DNA of 64,000 nucleotides from Branchipolynoe longqiensis (lineage: Eukaryota > Annelida > Polychaeta > Phyllodocida > Polynoidae). The notes under the pieces are model-generated. The model saw only the letters and a list, made by a program, of their open reading frames with translations, made no database searches and was not told the origin of the DNA. The position numbers were made by a program, and so were the translations under genes. Of the stretch, positions 54,001 to 55,650 are shown piece after piece; within the stretch, counting starts at the first letter, position 1; each line of letters starts with the position of its first letter. The stretch lies in the NCBI GenBank assembly GCA_030323885.1, contig CM059194.1:5309691-5373690 (forward strand). Reading direction: 5' to 3'.

Positions 54001-55340
54001 GCTAGTGATCTCTACTTTACTGTGAAAGTAGTTATTTTTAGCTCTGATGCACTCACTCGCAGCGCACAACATTCAAAGAGGGGTAGTGTGCTGAGAGCAA
54101 GTCTCCTATTTTTCCCAATGGCCAGTCAGCATCAGCAACCAGTCCTATGTTTGGAGTACCTACTGCAGAGGATTCTGCAGTAACAGGTTCTATTAAATTG
54201 ACTTAGTATTCCCTTCTATGTGGCGACAAGTGCATCAGAATGATCAGTATCTAAGTTAGATATGTAGGATCAAATGTAGATAATTGTTTTGGTTTTTATC
54301 GGACTATTCTGCTTTAACCAATTGCACCAATTCTCTGCATAATCAGACCGACTACTCTGAGGTTCCGGTATCAATCAATAATAAAACTTGACATATTTAT
54401 TGTAGTTTCAGCTGACGAAATCAAATCTGCCTATTTATTTTTTTAATTATAAATATTAATTAACGTATTATCATATTAAAATGATATGCATAGTCTATTA
54501 AGCATTGTTGTATAACTAATTGTTGTTAACTAATTAATGATTAATGTACAATGGTTGACTAGGCTCCCTAAATGCTCCAAAAAGCCCAGGAGGATCACAC
54601 AATTCCTAAATATTCCAAGATGGCCACCATCTGGCTATCTTGAATGAACAACTGGCCATATTCGACTCTGTCAGACACTTTAACATTGTCAAATTTCACC
54701 TTAGTTGTAATAATCATAAAAAGATATTATTATGGCAAGAATCTGCATGAATAACTATCTTACCATGCATGCCATTTGAAGATTGGACCTGGTCTCAGGG
54801 AAATCTAGAGAAATCAATTAATTTTCCCCAAAAATCTTGTCTCACTCAGGCAACACACTCCGTGTTTTGAAATTAGGTACCTCAGATGTAATTCTATGTG
54901 AGTCCCTCTTCAAAATGACTGTCCAGCAGCCGACAAATATTGTGCTGTAGTTAGAGCATCCCATAGACGGCGAGGAAACAGATGGGTCTCATTAATTTGG
55001 AAGTTATGTTTGGGAACAGTCTTATCACAGAAATTAGTGAGATTTTGTGTTTAATTTTAAATGAAAAAATTAAGACATGATACATTGATTGTACTTGAAA
55101 CATTTTAACAGTTTAAAAAGATTTTAAATGCATGCCTTTGAAAGTATGTAATCTGGGCCTGCTTCACCACCATTCACCACCATTATCCGAGTGCAGGGTG
55201 AGCTCACTGAACTACCTAATAATTGGTTGTAAATGCTACCCGTGACCCCCAATGGTAATCATTTCACTAATAGAGCTCTTACATACACTGCAGGTACGTT
55301 CCACCTCAAGTTCCGCCCGATGTCACAAGACGCGGAATGA
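3370..55340 (+). CDS. ZCCHC14: ZCCHC14/ZCCHC2-family PX-SAM-CCHC protein, whole gene (12 coding exons)
   Basis: The coding exons are 3370-4062, 19249-19444, 29968-30110, 31470-31539, 36297-36354, 37080-37222, 39798-39882, 41841-42024, 44295-44374, 45430-45671, 47511-49187 and 55294-55340. They total 3618 bp, or 1205 residues. All introns are GT-AG and all phases join. The layout is a ZCCHC14/2 N-terminal region (about 64-220), Ser-rich linker, PX fold (about 297-410), SAM (about 500-555), low-complexity Gln/His/Ser/Pro region (about 650-1150) and CCHC knuckle (1166-1179). Human ZCCHC14 binds hairpin RNA through its SAM domain and recruits TENT4 poly(A) polymerases; a similar role here is inference. 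An alternative start is Met64 (3559), where family similarity begins. Symmetric exons in the long introns could have been missed. Confidence 0.88.
4063..5649. other. Intron 1, first part
   Basis: I see no coding sequence. 4540-4900 is a diverged copy of 6955-7470 (shared TTTTTGTTCTAACTT and GTGTAAGTAGAT), so it is an interspersed repeat. A B-box-like GGGTTCGATTC at about 5214 may be a SINE scrap. Confidence 0.45.
5650..6690. repeat. Diverged tandem repeats, about four units
   Basis: The phrase GAGATTGTCCATT followed by AGTTGGAGATCAA recurs near 5706, 5907 and 6219, with a weaker copy near 6536. Each time it is followed by similar AT-rich text ending near GAGTTAACCCAGTT. Unit length is about 200-320 bp. 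No coding capacity is seen. Confidence 0.65.
7021..7367 (+). mobile_element. SINE-A, full-length copy with target duplication
   Basis: The 5' end is tRNA-like: an A box (TGGCCGAATGAG, TTAGAGCG) and a B box (GGTTCGAGTCC) lie about 60 bp apart. A unique body of about 240 bp and an AACAAACAAAC tail follow. A perfect 14 bp target duplication, GAATGACATTTTCA, flanks it at 7007-7020 and 7368-7381. This proves LINE-type retroposition and fixes both ends. It interrupts the repeat that is intact at 4540-4900. Confidence 0.9.
7382..7840. other. Intron 1 sequence without recognised content
   Basis: It begins with the right half of the interspersed repeat split by the SINE. The rest is AT-rich and shows no gene. 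Confidence 0.4.
7841..8640. repeat. Repeat block with a two-copy tandem unit
   Basis: A unit of about 177 bp (TCCGAATCAAAATTAA to CCGAAAATGAGTGCAAATG) is present at about 8059-8212 and 8237-8391. Outside it, AAAACGGCCGTCGCGTAGCG near 7857 and a similar GC-rich block near 8576 form a second, more distant pair. These look like parts of one decayed DNA element. Confidence 0.55.
8742..9165 (-). pseudogene. hAT-like transposase fragment
   Basis: Two overlapping minus-strand frames (9165-8908 and 9038-8742) read LKPLAMALDILQSDTATIAD and then PPHYLANIVHPIYRGKKL. These resemble the central and C-terminal part of hAT-family transposases and domesticated relatives. The switch of frame near 8960 marks a frameshift, and neither the N terminus nor the C-terminal dimerisation region is present. 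It is a dead fragment. Confidence 0.6.
9166..9778. other. Intron 1 sequence with one MITE end
   Basis: ACTTCTGAGAACCACCCA near 9557-9574 matches the right end of the element at 33953-34889. Its partner end was not found. No gene is seen. Confidence 0.4.
9779..10428. mobile_element. Possible MITE with perfect 20 bp inverted ends
   Basis: CAGTGTCTTGAATGTTACAG at 9779-9798 is repeated as its exact complement at 10409-10428. A third partial copy of the motif lies near 10008. There is no coding sequence. Target duplications were not identified. Confidence 0.5.
10429..11039. other. Intron 1 sequence without recognised content
   Basis: AT-rich sequence with no repeat or gene that I can support. 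Confidence 0.4.
11040..11920 (+). repeat. Dispersed repeat with three internal tandem units
   Basis: A unit of about 185 bp (CCAATTTTGAGCA, AATGACACAGAAAA, ATATGCTCTTTCTATTTAC) occurs three times between 11110 and 11660. A 240 bp tail follows, ending near the AGATATGGATGTTTTTAGGT block. The whole is present in reverse orientation at 28660-29305, so it is one transposable-element family. Confidence 0.65.
11921..12640. other. Intron 1 sequence with SINE-B 3' fragment
   Basis: GCAGTGGAATGAGGAAGACC near 11932 with a following C-run is the 3' part shared with 26910-26990 and 45318-45400. The rest is AT-rich and without genes. Confidence 0.45.
12641..12861. mobile_element. Small MITE with 12 bp inverted ends
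   Basis: AGGCATGTGATT at 12641-12652 is mirrored perfectly by AATCACATGCCT at 12850-12861. The 221 bp element has internal near-duplicates (GGAATTC followed by GCCGCCGAA-like text). No transposase is present. Confidence 0.6.
12862..13847. other. Intron 1 sequence with minor repeats
   Basis: GCTGGGAATTGGGGTT occurs at about 12960 and 13128 and marks a decayed duplication. 13440-13540 resembles 30200-30290 (GGGAATCCCATTTCT and GGATCCCATTTCTC), another dispersed repeat. No gene is seen. Confidence 0.4.
13855..14221. mobile_element. MITE with 31 bp inverted ends and 7 bp target duplication
   Basis: The left end CAAAGACCCTATAATACTAA, continuing through GACGGCTCACTC, is mirrored at 14191-14221 with one mismatch. 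The flanks carry TACTCTA at 13848-13854 and 14222-14228. With one mismatch the duplication could be 8 bp, which would fit a hAT-type element. The 367 bp interior has no coding sequence. The right target copy abuts the LTR element that follows. Confidence 0.8.
14229..14365 (-). repeat. 3' LTR of the non-autonomous retrotransposon
   Basis: It is 137 bp, with TG and CA termini in a TGTAATG/CATTACA inverted pair. It abuts the polypurine tract at 14366-14376 (read on the minus strand). Confidence 0.85.
14985..15900. repeat. Internal tandem units of the LTR element (first set)
   Basis: About four units of 255-270 bp begin near 14985, 15248, 15507 and 15755. They share GTGAACATTTT, TTTGTTTGTTT, GACATGCAAGACAA-like and CATGTGTCGTTTCTTATG blocks. 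They are diverged from each other far more than the LTRs are, so they were already present before the last transposition. Confidence 0.65.
16490..17460. repeat. Internal tandem units of the LTR element (second set)
   Basis: ATAACTAGTCCATAGCAATA recurs at about 16875 and 17360, with a weaker copy near 16530. Each is followed by GATGGAA and the first two by a GC-richer block with TCTGGTGCTTGCTT. Period is about 350-480 bp. Confidence 0.55.
17892..18028 (-). repeat. 5' LTR of the non-autonomous retrotransposon
   Basis: It is 137 bp and about one base different from the other LTR. The primer-binding site TGGTGTCAGAT (minus strand) lies directly inside it at 17881-17891. Confidence 0.85.
18488..18762 (+). 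mobile_element. SINE-A copy, 5'-truncated
   Basis: It starts in the B box (GGGTTCGAACCC) and runs through the family body to ACATAAAACTCCAACAAC. The tRNA-like head is missing its A box. Confidence 0.8.
18769..19120 (+). mobile_element. TTAAAG-family MITE copy
   Basis: It begins TTAAAGTTGCATAATGCGAT and shares blocks such as AGATATTT, CATAGGCTTC and ATGTAGGATCAAAT with copies at 30789, 40730, 53066 and 62795. Its right end is diverged. Confidence 0.65.
19249..19444 (+). CDS. ZCCHC14: ZCCHC14-like exon 2: Ser-rich linker
   Basis: The acceptor is CTTACTATAG|GAG. It codes residues 232-296 in phase 0, including a run of Ser codons (NSSSSSSSS) and a Pro/Gly-rich tail ending GFVRPP. It ends CCACCAG|GTAATT in phase 1. 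The phase match on both sides and the GC-rich codons in AT-rich surroundings support it. Confidence 0.8.
19815..19880 (+). repeat. tRNA-like SINE head fragment
   Basis: GCGGTGACCGAATCGCTAAG, then GAGCGC and GTGCGGAAG, resembles the head of the SINE at 47100. No body follows; Harbinger-related sequence starts soon after. Confidence 0.4.
20205..21321 (+). pseudogene. PIF/Harbinger transposase, frameshifted
   Basis: Three frames in succession (20205-20666, 20635-20922, 20901-21170) and a fourth ending at 21321 together read as one Harbinger-type DDE transposase. The three acidic motifs are visible: GALDGKH (first Asp), GDDAFGL (second Asp) and RRGVENAFSIL (Glu). The N-terminal part holds a basic RRRKKSRPNRLWVRQW segment, as in the family. 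Shifts near 20650, 20900 and 21170 destroy the gene. It lies in intron 2, in the same orientation as the host gene. The partner gene is at 24292-24958 on the other strand. Confidence 0.88.
21470..22322. other. Low-complexity stretch inside the Harbinger region
   Basis: It contains TGTGATATGTACAAATG repeats (21535-21600), GGGTGGGG-rich text and a C-run at about 22072-22090. No gene is seen. Confidence 0.45.
22323..22484 (+). mobile_element. SINE-A copy, 3' half
   Basis: It begins GGGTGGGATATCAGGTCATG and ends in a CAAACAAACAAAC tail. It is nearly identical to the corresponding part of the copy at 7021. Confidence 0.85.
22863..24178 (-). repeat. Duplicated 3' coding segment of the Harbinger partner gene
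   Basis: On the minus strand a segment ending ISNVSNLNIEAQELF, followed in some copies by PPLEGQGQAPDSDK and a stop, recurs about five times (near 22985, 23215, 23370, 23575 and 23795). Unit spacing is 150-220 bp. The most upstream part (24178-23955) reads SQSPDYMQQYMLQPLLQPLL. These look like tandem copies of the last exon of the MADF protein, broken by frameshifts. Confidence 0.6.
24292..24958 (-). pseudogene. Harbinger-associated MADF/Myb-like DNA-binding protein
   Basis: The frame from ATG 24958 codes a Ser/Pro-rich start and a basic RGKGRKR patch, then EEEVVLD, the start of a MADF-type helix. The frame then shifts near 24540, and the continuation reads LTDYRRTDKKSKLWEEQAQK and MGRTAAHLQDWFKSM, the rest of the domain. 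Harbinger elements carry such a second gene, whose product brings the transposase to the nucleus and to the element ends. Opposite orientation to the transposase is usual. The shift makes it a pseudogene. Confidence 0.78.
25457..25742 (+). mobile_element. SINE-A copy, 5'-truncated
   Basis: It begins at the end of the B box (GGTTCCCGGTCGAGTC) and runs to GGACGTAAAACTCCAACAAC. Confidence 0.8.
25764..26330. mobile_element. MITE with 19 bp inverted ends
   Basis: TAAAGCCCTGTTTACACGG at 25764-25782 is mirrored at 26312-26330 with one mismatch. Similarity extends inward (GTAAACGCG, CGCCTCATATAAA). TTAGAACCA occurs on both sides (25747 and 26328) but not exactly adjacent on the left, so the target duplication is uncertain. 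Interior is non-coding. Confidence 0.75.
26331..26675. other. Intron 2 sequence
   Basis: GGGATGAAAGTTCTCCGCGA at 26513 is one end of the CAGGGATGAAAG MITE family; the partner end was not found. No gene is seen. Confidence 0.45.
26676..26990 (+). mobile_element. SINE-B, tRNA-headed
   Basis: The head has an A box (GTAGCGGAGTGG, TTAGAG) and a perfect B box (GGTTCGATTCC) at about 26745. A body follows, ending GCAGTGGAATGAGGAAGACC and a C-run. The same 3' part occurs at 11932 and 45318, which defines a second SINE family unrelated in body to SINE-A. Confidence 0.7.
27252..27494 (-). pseudogene. LINE reverse transcriptase, C-terminal fragment
   Basis: The minus-strand frame reads KKNRRWTGHLMRMSSDRLPK, then YRKRGRPRLRFK and SQQRAKWRAAV. 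This is the tail of non-LTR retrotransposon polymerases common in invertebrates (RWxGHxxRM, GRPxxR, R-x-x-W). It ends in a stop at 27252, and only about 80 residues remain. A (CAT)n run lies just beyond its 3' end (27205-27219). Confidence 0.8.
27500..28659. other. Intron 2 sequence without recognised content
   Basis: It has short open frames on both strands near 27450-27790 that match nothing I know. The rest is AT-rich. Confidence 0.4.
28660..29305 (-). repeat. Inverted copy of the 11040-11920 repeat
   Basis: Reverse complement of this stretch reproduces the order of blocks at 11470-11900, including GGTATCTCAAGTGATTTT, GGATTTCACCTGTTAG and the AGATATGGAC block. It is a second insertion of the same family in the next intron. 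Confidence 0.6.
29306..29967. other. End of intron 2
   Basis: Short SINE-A-like 3' scraps (GCTAGGACATAAAACCCC near 29599, GCTAGGCCGTAAAACC near 29905) lie here. The polypyrimidine tract of exon 3 ends the stretch. Confidence 0.4.
29968..30110 (+). CDS. ZCCHC14: ZCCHC14-like exon 3: PX domain, first part
   Basis: The acceptor is GTGTCTCTTGCAG|TA. It completes codon 297 and codes 298-344, ending GAG|GTGAGT in phase 0. EFIIQVTWSDGHVVETCRTY is the typical PX beta-hairpin followed by the R-x-Y helix start, as in ZCCHC2 and other PX proteins. PX domains bind phosphoinositides or proteins; the ligand here is unknown. Confidence 0.88.
30111..30788. other. Intron 3, first part
   Basis: 30200-30300 resembles 13440-13540. 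AAAATTTGG with GGCATGCCCCC occurs twice at 30421-30497 as a short tandem duplication. No gene is seen. Confidence 0.45.
30789..31318 (+). mobile_element. TTAAAG-family MITE interrupted by a fold-back element
   Basis: The left end TTAAAGTTGCATAATCTGAT and the right end GACGATGTAGCTTTA are an imperfect inverted pair. The interior follows the family except for an insert at 31004-31241. Confidence 0.75.
31004..31241. mobile_element. Fold-back MITE inserted in the TTAAAG element
   Basis: AGGCCTCAGTCA at 31004-31015 is mirrored at 31230-31241. Inner CTTGCAACCACC and its partner near 31200-31220 pair less well. It shares CAGTCACACT and GCTTGCAACCAC with the fold-back at 45993. Confidence 0.7.
31470..31539 (+). 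CDS. ZCCHC14: ZCCHC14-like exon 4: PX domain, middle part
   Basis: The acceptor is GATCTTGACAG|CTT in phase 0 and the donor is CAAG|GTCAGT in phase 1. It codes residues 345-367. LLKLFPKDAG then RQIPFLLQG is the PX helix and the loop to the next helix. The 19 bp minisatellite begins only about 40 bp past its donor. Confidence 0.85.
31578..32925 (+). repeat. 19 bp minisatellite in intron 4
   Basis: The unit is GTATAGAGTATCAAATAGT with 17-18 bp variants. 31600-32060 is very regular; later units mix with GTGTACCTATTAG and GCATATAGAGCATCGAATAG variants, giving a higher-order pattern of about 55-130 bp between 32060 and 32700. Confidence 0.92.
32926..33515 (+). repeat. Degenerate continuation of the minisatellite
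   Basis: TAGTGTA and GAGTATTGAATAGTGTGTTG phrases recur in units of about 110-120 bp. A short minus-strand SINE-A 3' end (32930-32982, GTTGTTTTACATCCTAGCAA) is embedded near the start. Confidence 0.75.
33516..33806. mobile_element. Two partial SINE-A copies, head to head
   Basis: 33520-33700 is a minus-strand copy (GCATCCTAGCAACATCTCAG onward). 33718-33806 is a plus-strand piece (GATTAGTTGGCTCAGTGCCA onward). Both are diverged. Confidence 0.7.
33953..34889. mobile_element. DNA element with 16 bp perfect inverted ends
   Basis: TGGGTCGTTCTCAGAA at 33953-33968 is mirrored by TTCTGAGAACGACCCA at 34874-34889. GTACCA and its complement follow a little further in on both sides. The 937 bp interior has no long frame. 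A single end of the same family is at 9557-9574. Confidence 0.7.
34890..35975. other. Intron 4 sequence
   Basis: It contains a (GAT)n(AAT)n microsatellite at 35813-35843 and a G-run at 35482-35490. No gene is seen. Confidence 0.45.
35976..36051 (+). repeat. tRNA-like sequence (SINE head or tRNA pseudogene)
   Basis: The 76 bp have pairing acceptor ends (GCGCC with GGCGC), an A box (TGGTGTAATGGTTAGCAC) as in tRNA-Gln, and a B box GGTTCGGATCC in a pairing T arm. The anticodon stem does not pair, so it is not a working tRNA. Confidence 0.6.
36297..36354 (+). CDS. ZCCHC14: ZCCHC14-like exon 5: PX domain, helix
   Basis: The acceptor is GGTTGAACAG|AC and the donor is ATCCG|GTAAGT (phase 1 in, phase 2 out). 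It codes 368-386, reading KGPSHNPTELEAHVKKYIR. The short 58 bp exon is supported by both phases and by its place in the PX fold. Confidence 0.8.
36355..37079. mobile_element. Intron 5 with a hAT-like MITE at 36620-36839
   Basis: CAGGGATGAAAG at 36620-36631 is mirrored perfectly by CTTTCATCCCTG at 36828-36839. A 7 bp target duplication, GACCTAA, lies at 36613-36619 and 36840-36846. Interior GCAGCACTATCAGCGTATAC is shared with the copy at 59290. CAGGG ends and a 7-8 bp duplication point to a hAT parent. The rest of the intron has no recognised content. Confidence 0.8.
37080..37222 (+). CDS. ZCCHC14: ZCCHC14-like exon 6: end of PX domain and linker
   Basis: The acceptor is CCCCCTGTAG|G and the donor is TTACAG|GTAGAA (phase 2 in, phase 1 out). 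It codes 387-434. QLSMLQDHIVQCDHVSAFFR is the last PX helix pair, followed by a Pro/Gly linker. Confidence 0.87.
37223..38627. other. Intron 6, first part
   Basis: CAGGGTCCAGGTGGGGCCTG near 37292 is an isolated end of the CAGGGTCC family. A 94-codon frame at 38225-38509 and the text around 37960-38200 look like decayed coding DNA, but I do not recognise them. Confidence 0.4.
38628..38882. mobile_element. CAGGGTCC-family MITE, left end lost
   Basis: TTGCCCCATTTCAAGGCCTT, GCCTTGAATTCCATTAAACT and the right end GGACCCTG match the copies at 39977 and 52572. Confidence 0.7.
39096..39366 (+). repeat. LINE/SINE tail and a 59 bp tandem array grown from it
   Basis: CACTGTGAATATAGCC, CTGCTGACACGGCGTTAAGC and CAATCAATC match a tail at 49902-49966. 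A unit of about 59 bp, starting GCGTTAAGCCATAATCAATC, is then repeated four times to 39366. The first unit contains the tail, so the array arose by duplication of a retroposon 3' end. Confidence 0.75.
39367..39797. other. End of intron 6
   Basis: It holds a T-run at 39590-39605 and a G-run at 39709-39717. No gene is seen apart from the exon 7 acceptor. Confidence 0.4.
39798..39882 (+). CDS. ZCCHC14: ZCCHC14-like exon 7: linker between PX and SAM
   Basis: The acceptor is GATTACTAG|TT and the donor is TACAA|GTGAGT (phase 1 in, phase 2 out). It codes 435-462, reading SSQPGDRHSPRMMPAFGDG. The next AG downstream would give a stop, so this acceptor is preferred. Confidence 0.75.
39977..40262. mobile_element. 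CAGGGTCC-family MITE, complete copy
   Basis: CAGGGTCCCTACGGGG at the left is mirrored by GTATGGACCCTG at the right. The body with TTTGCCCCATATCAAGGCC and AAAGCCTTGAATTCC is as in the other copies. An A-run of 15 lies at 40155-40169. Confidence 0.75.
40263..40729. other. Intron 7 sequence
   Basis: No gene or repeat that I can support. GAACAGTCC and GGACTGTTCC near 40441-40464 form a short hairpin. Confidence 0.4.
40730..41045 (+). mobile_element. TTAAAG-family MITE, right end lost
   Basis: It begins TTAAAGTTGCATAGTCCGAT and follows the family through TGTGGGATCAAATCTAGGTC. A SINE-A copy begins where the right end should be. Confidence 0.75.
41060..41730 (+). mobile_element. SINE-A copy split by a CAGG-TTCC MITE
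   Basis: The SINE body runs from 41060 to about 41277 (ending TCGGTACCTG) and resumes at about 41690 (CCTGATATGGCCGTAGATG). The insert between them starts CAGGTTTCCCGCG and ends CAGGAAGCCTG and holds AAAGTCTTAAA repeats. The same MITE is at 44758-45102. Confidence 0.75.
41841..42024 (+). CDS. ZCCHC14: ZCCHC14-like exon 8: Ser-rich linker and first half of SAM
   Basis: The acceptor is CTCGCGCTAG|TTG (phase 2) and the donor is GACGAG|GTCAGT (phase 0). It codes 463-524. After a GSSSSSGSSPLGSPSSSGS linker, MAMWLRSIHLHKYHNKLTRF starts a SAM domain (W-L-x-S-I-x-L-x-x-Y). A second AG six bases inside would give the wrong phase. Confidence 0.88.
42085..42662 (+). repeat. Polypyrimidine tract with a 17 bp tandem core
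   Basis: Almost pure C/T for over 550 bp. A (CT)n run at 42092-42110 is followed by CTTTCTTTT stretches and then CTTTCTTTCCTTACTTC repeated about ten times (42240-42420). It begins 60 bp past the exon 8 donor. The long open frames through it are an artefact of its composition. Confidence 0.9.
42831..43361 (+). repeat. 53 bp minisatellite in intron 8
   Basis: Ten near-identical units of CCCGACACCTAAACAGCTGA, TTTAAAACAAACCCGCATAA and TTGTCGACACCAA. Only single-base differences are seen (for example AACTGCTG near 42950), so the array is recent or actively homogenised. Confidence 0.95.
43550..43655 (-). mobile_element. TTAAAG-family MITE end, inverted
   Basis: GGATTATGCAACTTTAA at its right is the family's left end read on the minus strand. 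Confidence 0.55.
43690..44250 (-). pseudogene. LINE polymerase 3' fragment split by a fold-back MITE
   Basis: The minus strand of 43690-43918 matches the plus strand of 58510-58735 (end of a non-LTR polymerase with GGRKQGRQR-like text). The match resumes at about 44206-44245 (ATACGGCTTACCACC against the complement of 58485-58510). Between them lies the MITE at 43921-44210. Confidence 0.65.
43921..44210. mobile_element. Fold-back MITE with GC-rich arms
   Basis: TGGGCCACATTCAAGG, continuing to GTCTCGGAGGCGCC, is mirrored by GGCGCCTCCGAGAC and on to TGAATGCGGCCCTG. Inner GCCTCGAAAATGGCC and GCCATTTTCGAGGC also pair. Confidence 0.7.
44295..44374 (+). CDS. ZCCHC14: ZCCHC14-like exon 9: second half of SAM
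   Basis: The acceptor is TATTTGTAG|CTC (phase 0) and the donor is GATTAC|GTAAGG (phase 2). It codes 525-550: LVELSDEQLEQEGLT then VRARKKLYAEI. The L-x-x-L-x-D-E-x-L pattern and the basic A-R-x-K-L helix start match RNA-binding SAM domains of the Smaug/ZCCHC14 type. Confidence 0.88.
44758..45102. mobile_element. CAGG-TTCC MITE, complete copy
   Basis: CAGGGTTCGCGCAGATCC at the left and GTGCAGGAATCCTG at the right are inverted. AAAGTCTTAAA and TTAAATGTGATTGGCT are shared with the copy at 41278-41690. Confidence 0.65.
45176..45410 (+). repeat. Decayed SINE-A head joined to a SINE-B 3' end
   Basis: 45176-45315 follows the SINE-A head and early body (GCCGAATGAGTTAAG, TTTATACTTGTCGCTAACTA) with many changes. 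45318-45400 is the SINE-B 3' end (GCAGTGGAATGAGGAAGACC). It stops 20 bp short of exon 10. Confidence 0.6.
45430..45671 (+). CDS. ZCCHC14: ZCCHC14-like exon 10: Ser/His-rich linker after SAM
   Basis: The acceptor is GCACTGACAG|A (phase 2) and the donor is GAGAAAG|GTACGG (phase 1). It codes 551-631: KWRSPANGLVFDG, then Ser/His-rich text and SVGSECSTPPTSPGPERK. The last part has the look of a phosphorylation-rich region (SP, TSP, SSEDMEK). Confidence 0.85.
45993..46163. mobile_element. Near-perfect fold-back element
   Basis: ACCCCAGTCACACTACAGC, continuing to TTGC (45993-46015), is mirrored perfectly at 46141-46163. A further 28 bp (GACCACTTTAGACCAAAGAA onward) pairs with one mismatch. Confidence 0.8.
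46225..46500 (+). mobile_element. SINE-A copy, diverged
   Basis: It begins near the B box (GAGTTTGATTCCCAGCC) and ends GTCCTGATATGACCTTAGAG. The AAC tail is absent. Confidence 0.75.
46808..47440. mobile_element. Two SINE-A copies, head to head
   Basis: 46808-47090 is on the minus strand and 47100-47440 on the plus strand. The plus copy has a full tRNA-like head, GCGCGGTGGCGTAATCGGTA with GAGCGCAGG, and a B-box-like GAGTTTGGTTC. Together they form an inverted repeat of about 280 bp per arm, ending 70 bp before exon 11. Confidence 0.85.
47511..49187 (+). CDS. ZCCHC14: ZCCHC14-like exon 11: low-complexity region and CCHC zinc knuckle
   Basis: The acceptor is GCTCTCTTGCAG|TT (phase 1) and the donor is TATTCAG|GTAAGC (phase 1). 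This 1677 bp exon codes 632-1190. It opens VADTPPPLIADVAET, then has Gln runs of 7 and 16, a His/Asn-rich segment, Ser and Pro runs (PPAPPPPPPP) and YPMWYMQQALW. It ends with the zinc knuckle CCNCGQSGHWATDC (residues 1166-1179), a correct C-x2-C-x4-H-x4-C. High GC explains the many overlapping open frames, which are not genes. The frame runs on to 49318 in intron. Confidence 0.92.
48009..48054 (+). repeat. CAG trinucleotide run coding poly-Gln
   Basis: About 15 CAG codons in a row after a His/Asn-rich stretch. A shorter run of CAG is at 47728-47748. Pure CAG without CAA interruptions makes length variation likely. Confidence 0.9.
49188..49901. other. Intron 11, first part
   Basis: No gene or recognised repeat apart from a T-run at 49652-49669. 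Confidence 0.4.
49902..49966 (+). mobile_element. LINE/SINE 3' tail with CAAT repeats
   Basis: CACTGTGAATACGGCC, CTGCTGCCGACACGATG and CAATCAATCAATTC match the tail at 39096-39160. Only the 3' end is present. Confidence 0.65.
50203..50917. mobile_element. MITE with TTCACAC ends and a 24 bp hairpin
   Basis: AGCCATGTTCACACG at the left and CGTGTGTGAACGGGGCT at the right are inverted. GAGGCGAACTA-type words repeat through it. A 24 bp stem (50723-50746 with 50752-50775, one mismatch) closes on a 5 base loop. A minus-strand SINE-A 3' end lies inside at 50335-50392. Confidence 0.65.
51008..52505 (-). repeat. 95 bp minisatellite in intron 11, split by a SINE
   Basis: About eleven units (AACCCAACCACAGCTACTGC to GAGGCACCAGCGCAACTCC) fill 51008-52100, and a last part lies at 52442-52505. 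Units are 95-99 percent alike by eye. The minus strand is open across units because 95 is not a multiple of three and each frame meets few stops; I see no sign that it is a gene. Confidence 0.92.
52101..52440 (-). mobile_element. SINE-A, full-length copy inside the minisatellite
   Basis: On the minus strand it starts GACCAGACGGGATGGCCGAA and ends in AAAACAAAACAAAA-like tail. The target duplication CTATTGCTAGGT lies at 52089-52100 and 52442-52453, both being repeat-unit sequence. It is nearly identical to the copy at 7021. Confidence 0.9.
52572..52834. mobile_element. CAGGGTCC-family MITE
   Basis: It follows GTCTATTCGGGGCCTGGAAA to GTGTATGGACCCTC. The left end (52557) reads CCAGGGTC. Confidence 0.7.
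53066..54324 (+). mobile_element. TTAAAG-family MITE with a 910 bp insert
   Basis: The family sequence runs 53066-53250 and resumes at about 54162 (ATTCTGCAGTAACAGG). The insert 53252-54161 has perfect 13 bp inverted ends (AGGTACTCCAAAC and its complement) and no coding frame, so it is another MITE-like element. Confidence 0.7.
54325..55293. other. End of intron 11
   Basis: AT-rich sequence with no recognised gene or repeat, ending in the exon 12 acceptor CACTGCAG. Confidence 0.4.
55294..55340 (+). CDS. ZCCHC14: ZCCHC14-like exon 12: last coding exon
   Basis: The acceptor is ACATACACTGCAG|GT (phase 1). It completes codon 1191 and codes GTFHLKFRPMSQDAE, then TGA at 55338-55340. A short last exon of this type (G-T-hydrophobic-x-L-K) is expected after the CCHC exon. 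The GC-rich DNA that follows is 3' UTR. Confidence 0.75.
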
Positions 55341-55650
55341 CTCTGGGGCCGCGTGGGCAAGGATTGGCACCATCCGCCACCAGGCCGCCTGTGGGCGGGC
55401 GGCCCGCCCCGCCTTGTGCCCGCCGCGCCCTCCCACCTGCCCACCACCTCGCCCACCTGGTCATGACAACAGCAGCCGCCACACGGACACTGCAGTGGGC
55501 AGGGCGTGCGGGAGGAGCTGAGCGCCTGGACGCAGGCATCGCCAGTCGCCTCCTGGTATCCACGCTGTGCCTGCCGAACGCGCACCACCATCAACGCAGT
55601 CGCCTCATGGTGCTGACTGAATCACAATAAACACAGTTGTATTATGGTGC
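55341..55650 (+). other. 3' UTR of the ZCCHC14-like gene
   Basis: An AATAAA polyadenylation signal is at 55626-55631. The first, diverged minisatellite unit (CACCACCATCAACGCAGTCG near 55582) already lies before it, so repeat sequence may be part of the mature mRNA. The true cleavage site is unknown. Confidence 0.55.

Noticed and set aside
55259..55630. Frames on both strands around the last exon
   Set aside because: High GC in the 3' UTR keeps frames open. The exon 12 frame ends at 55340 and the others lack support.
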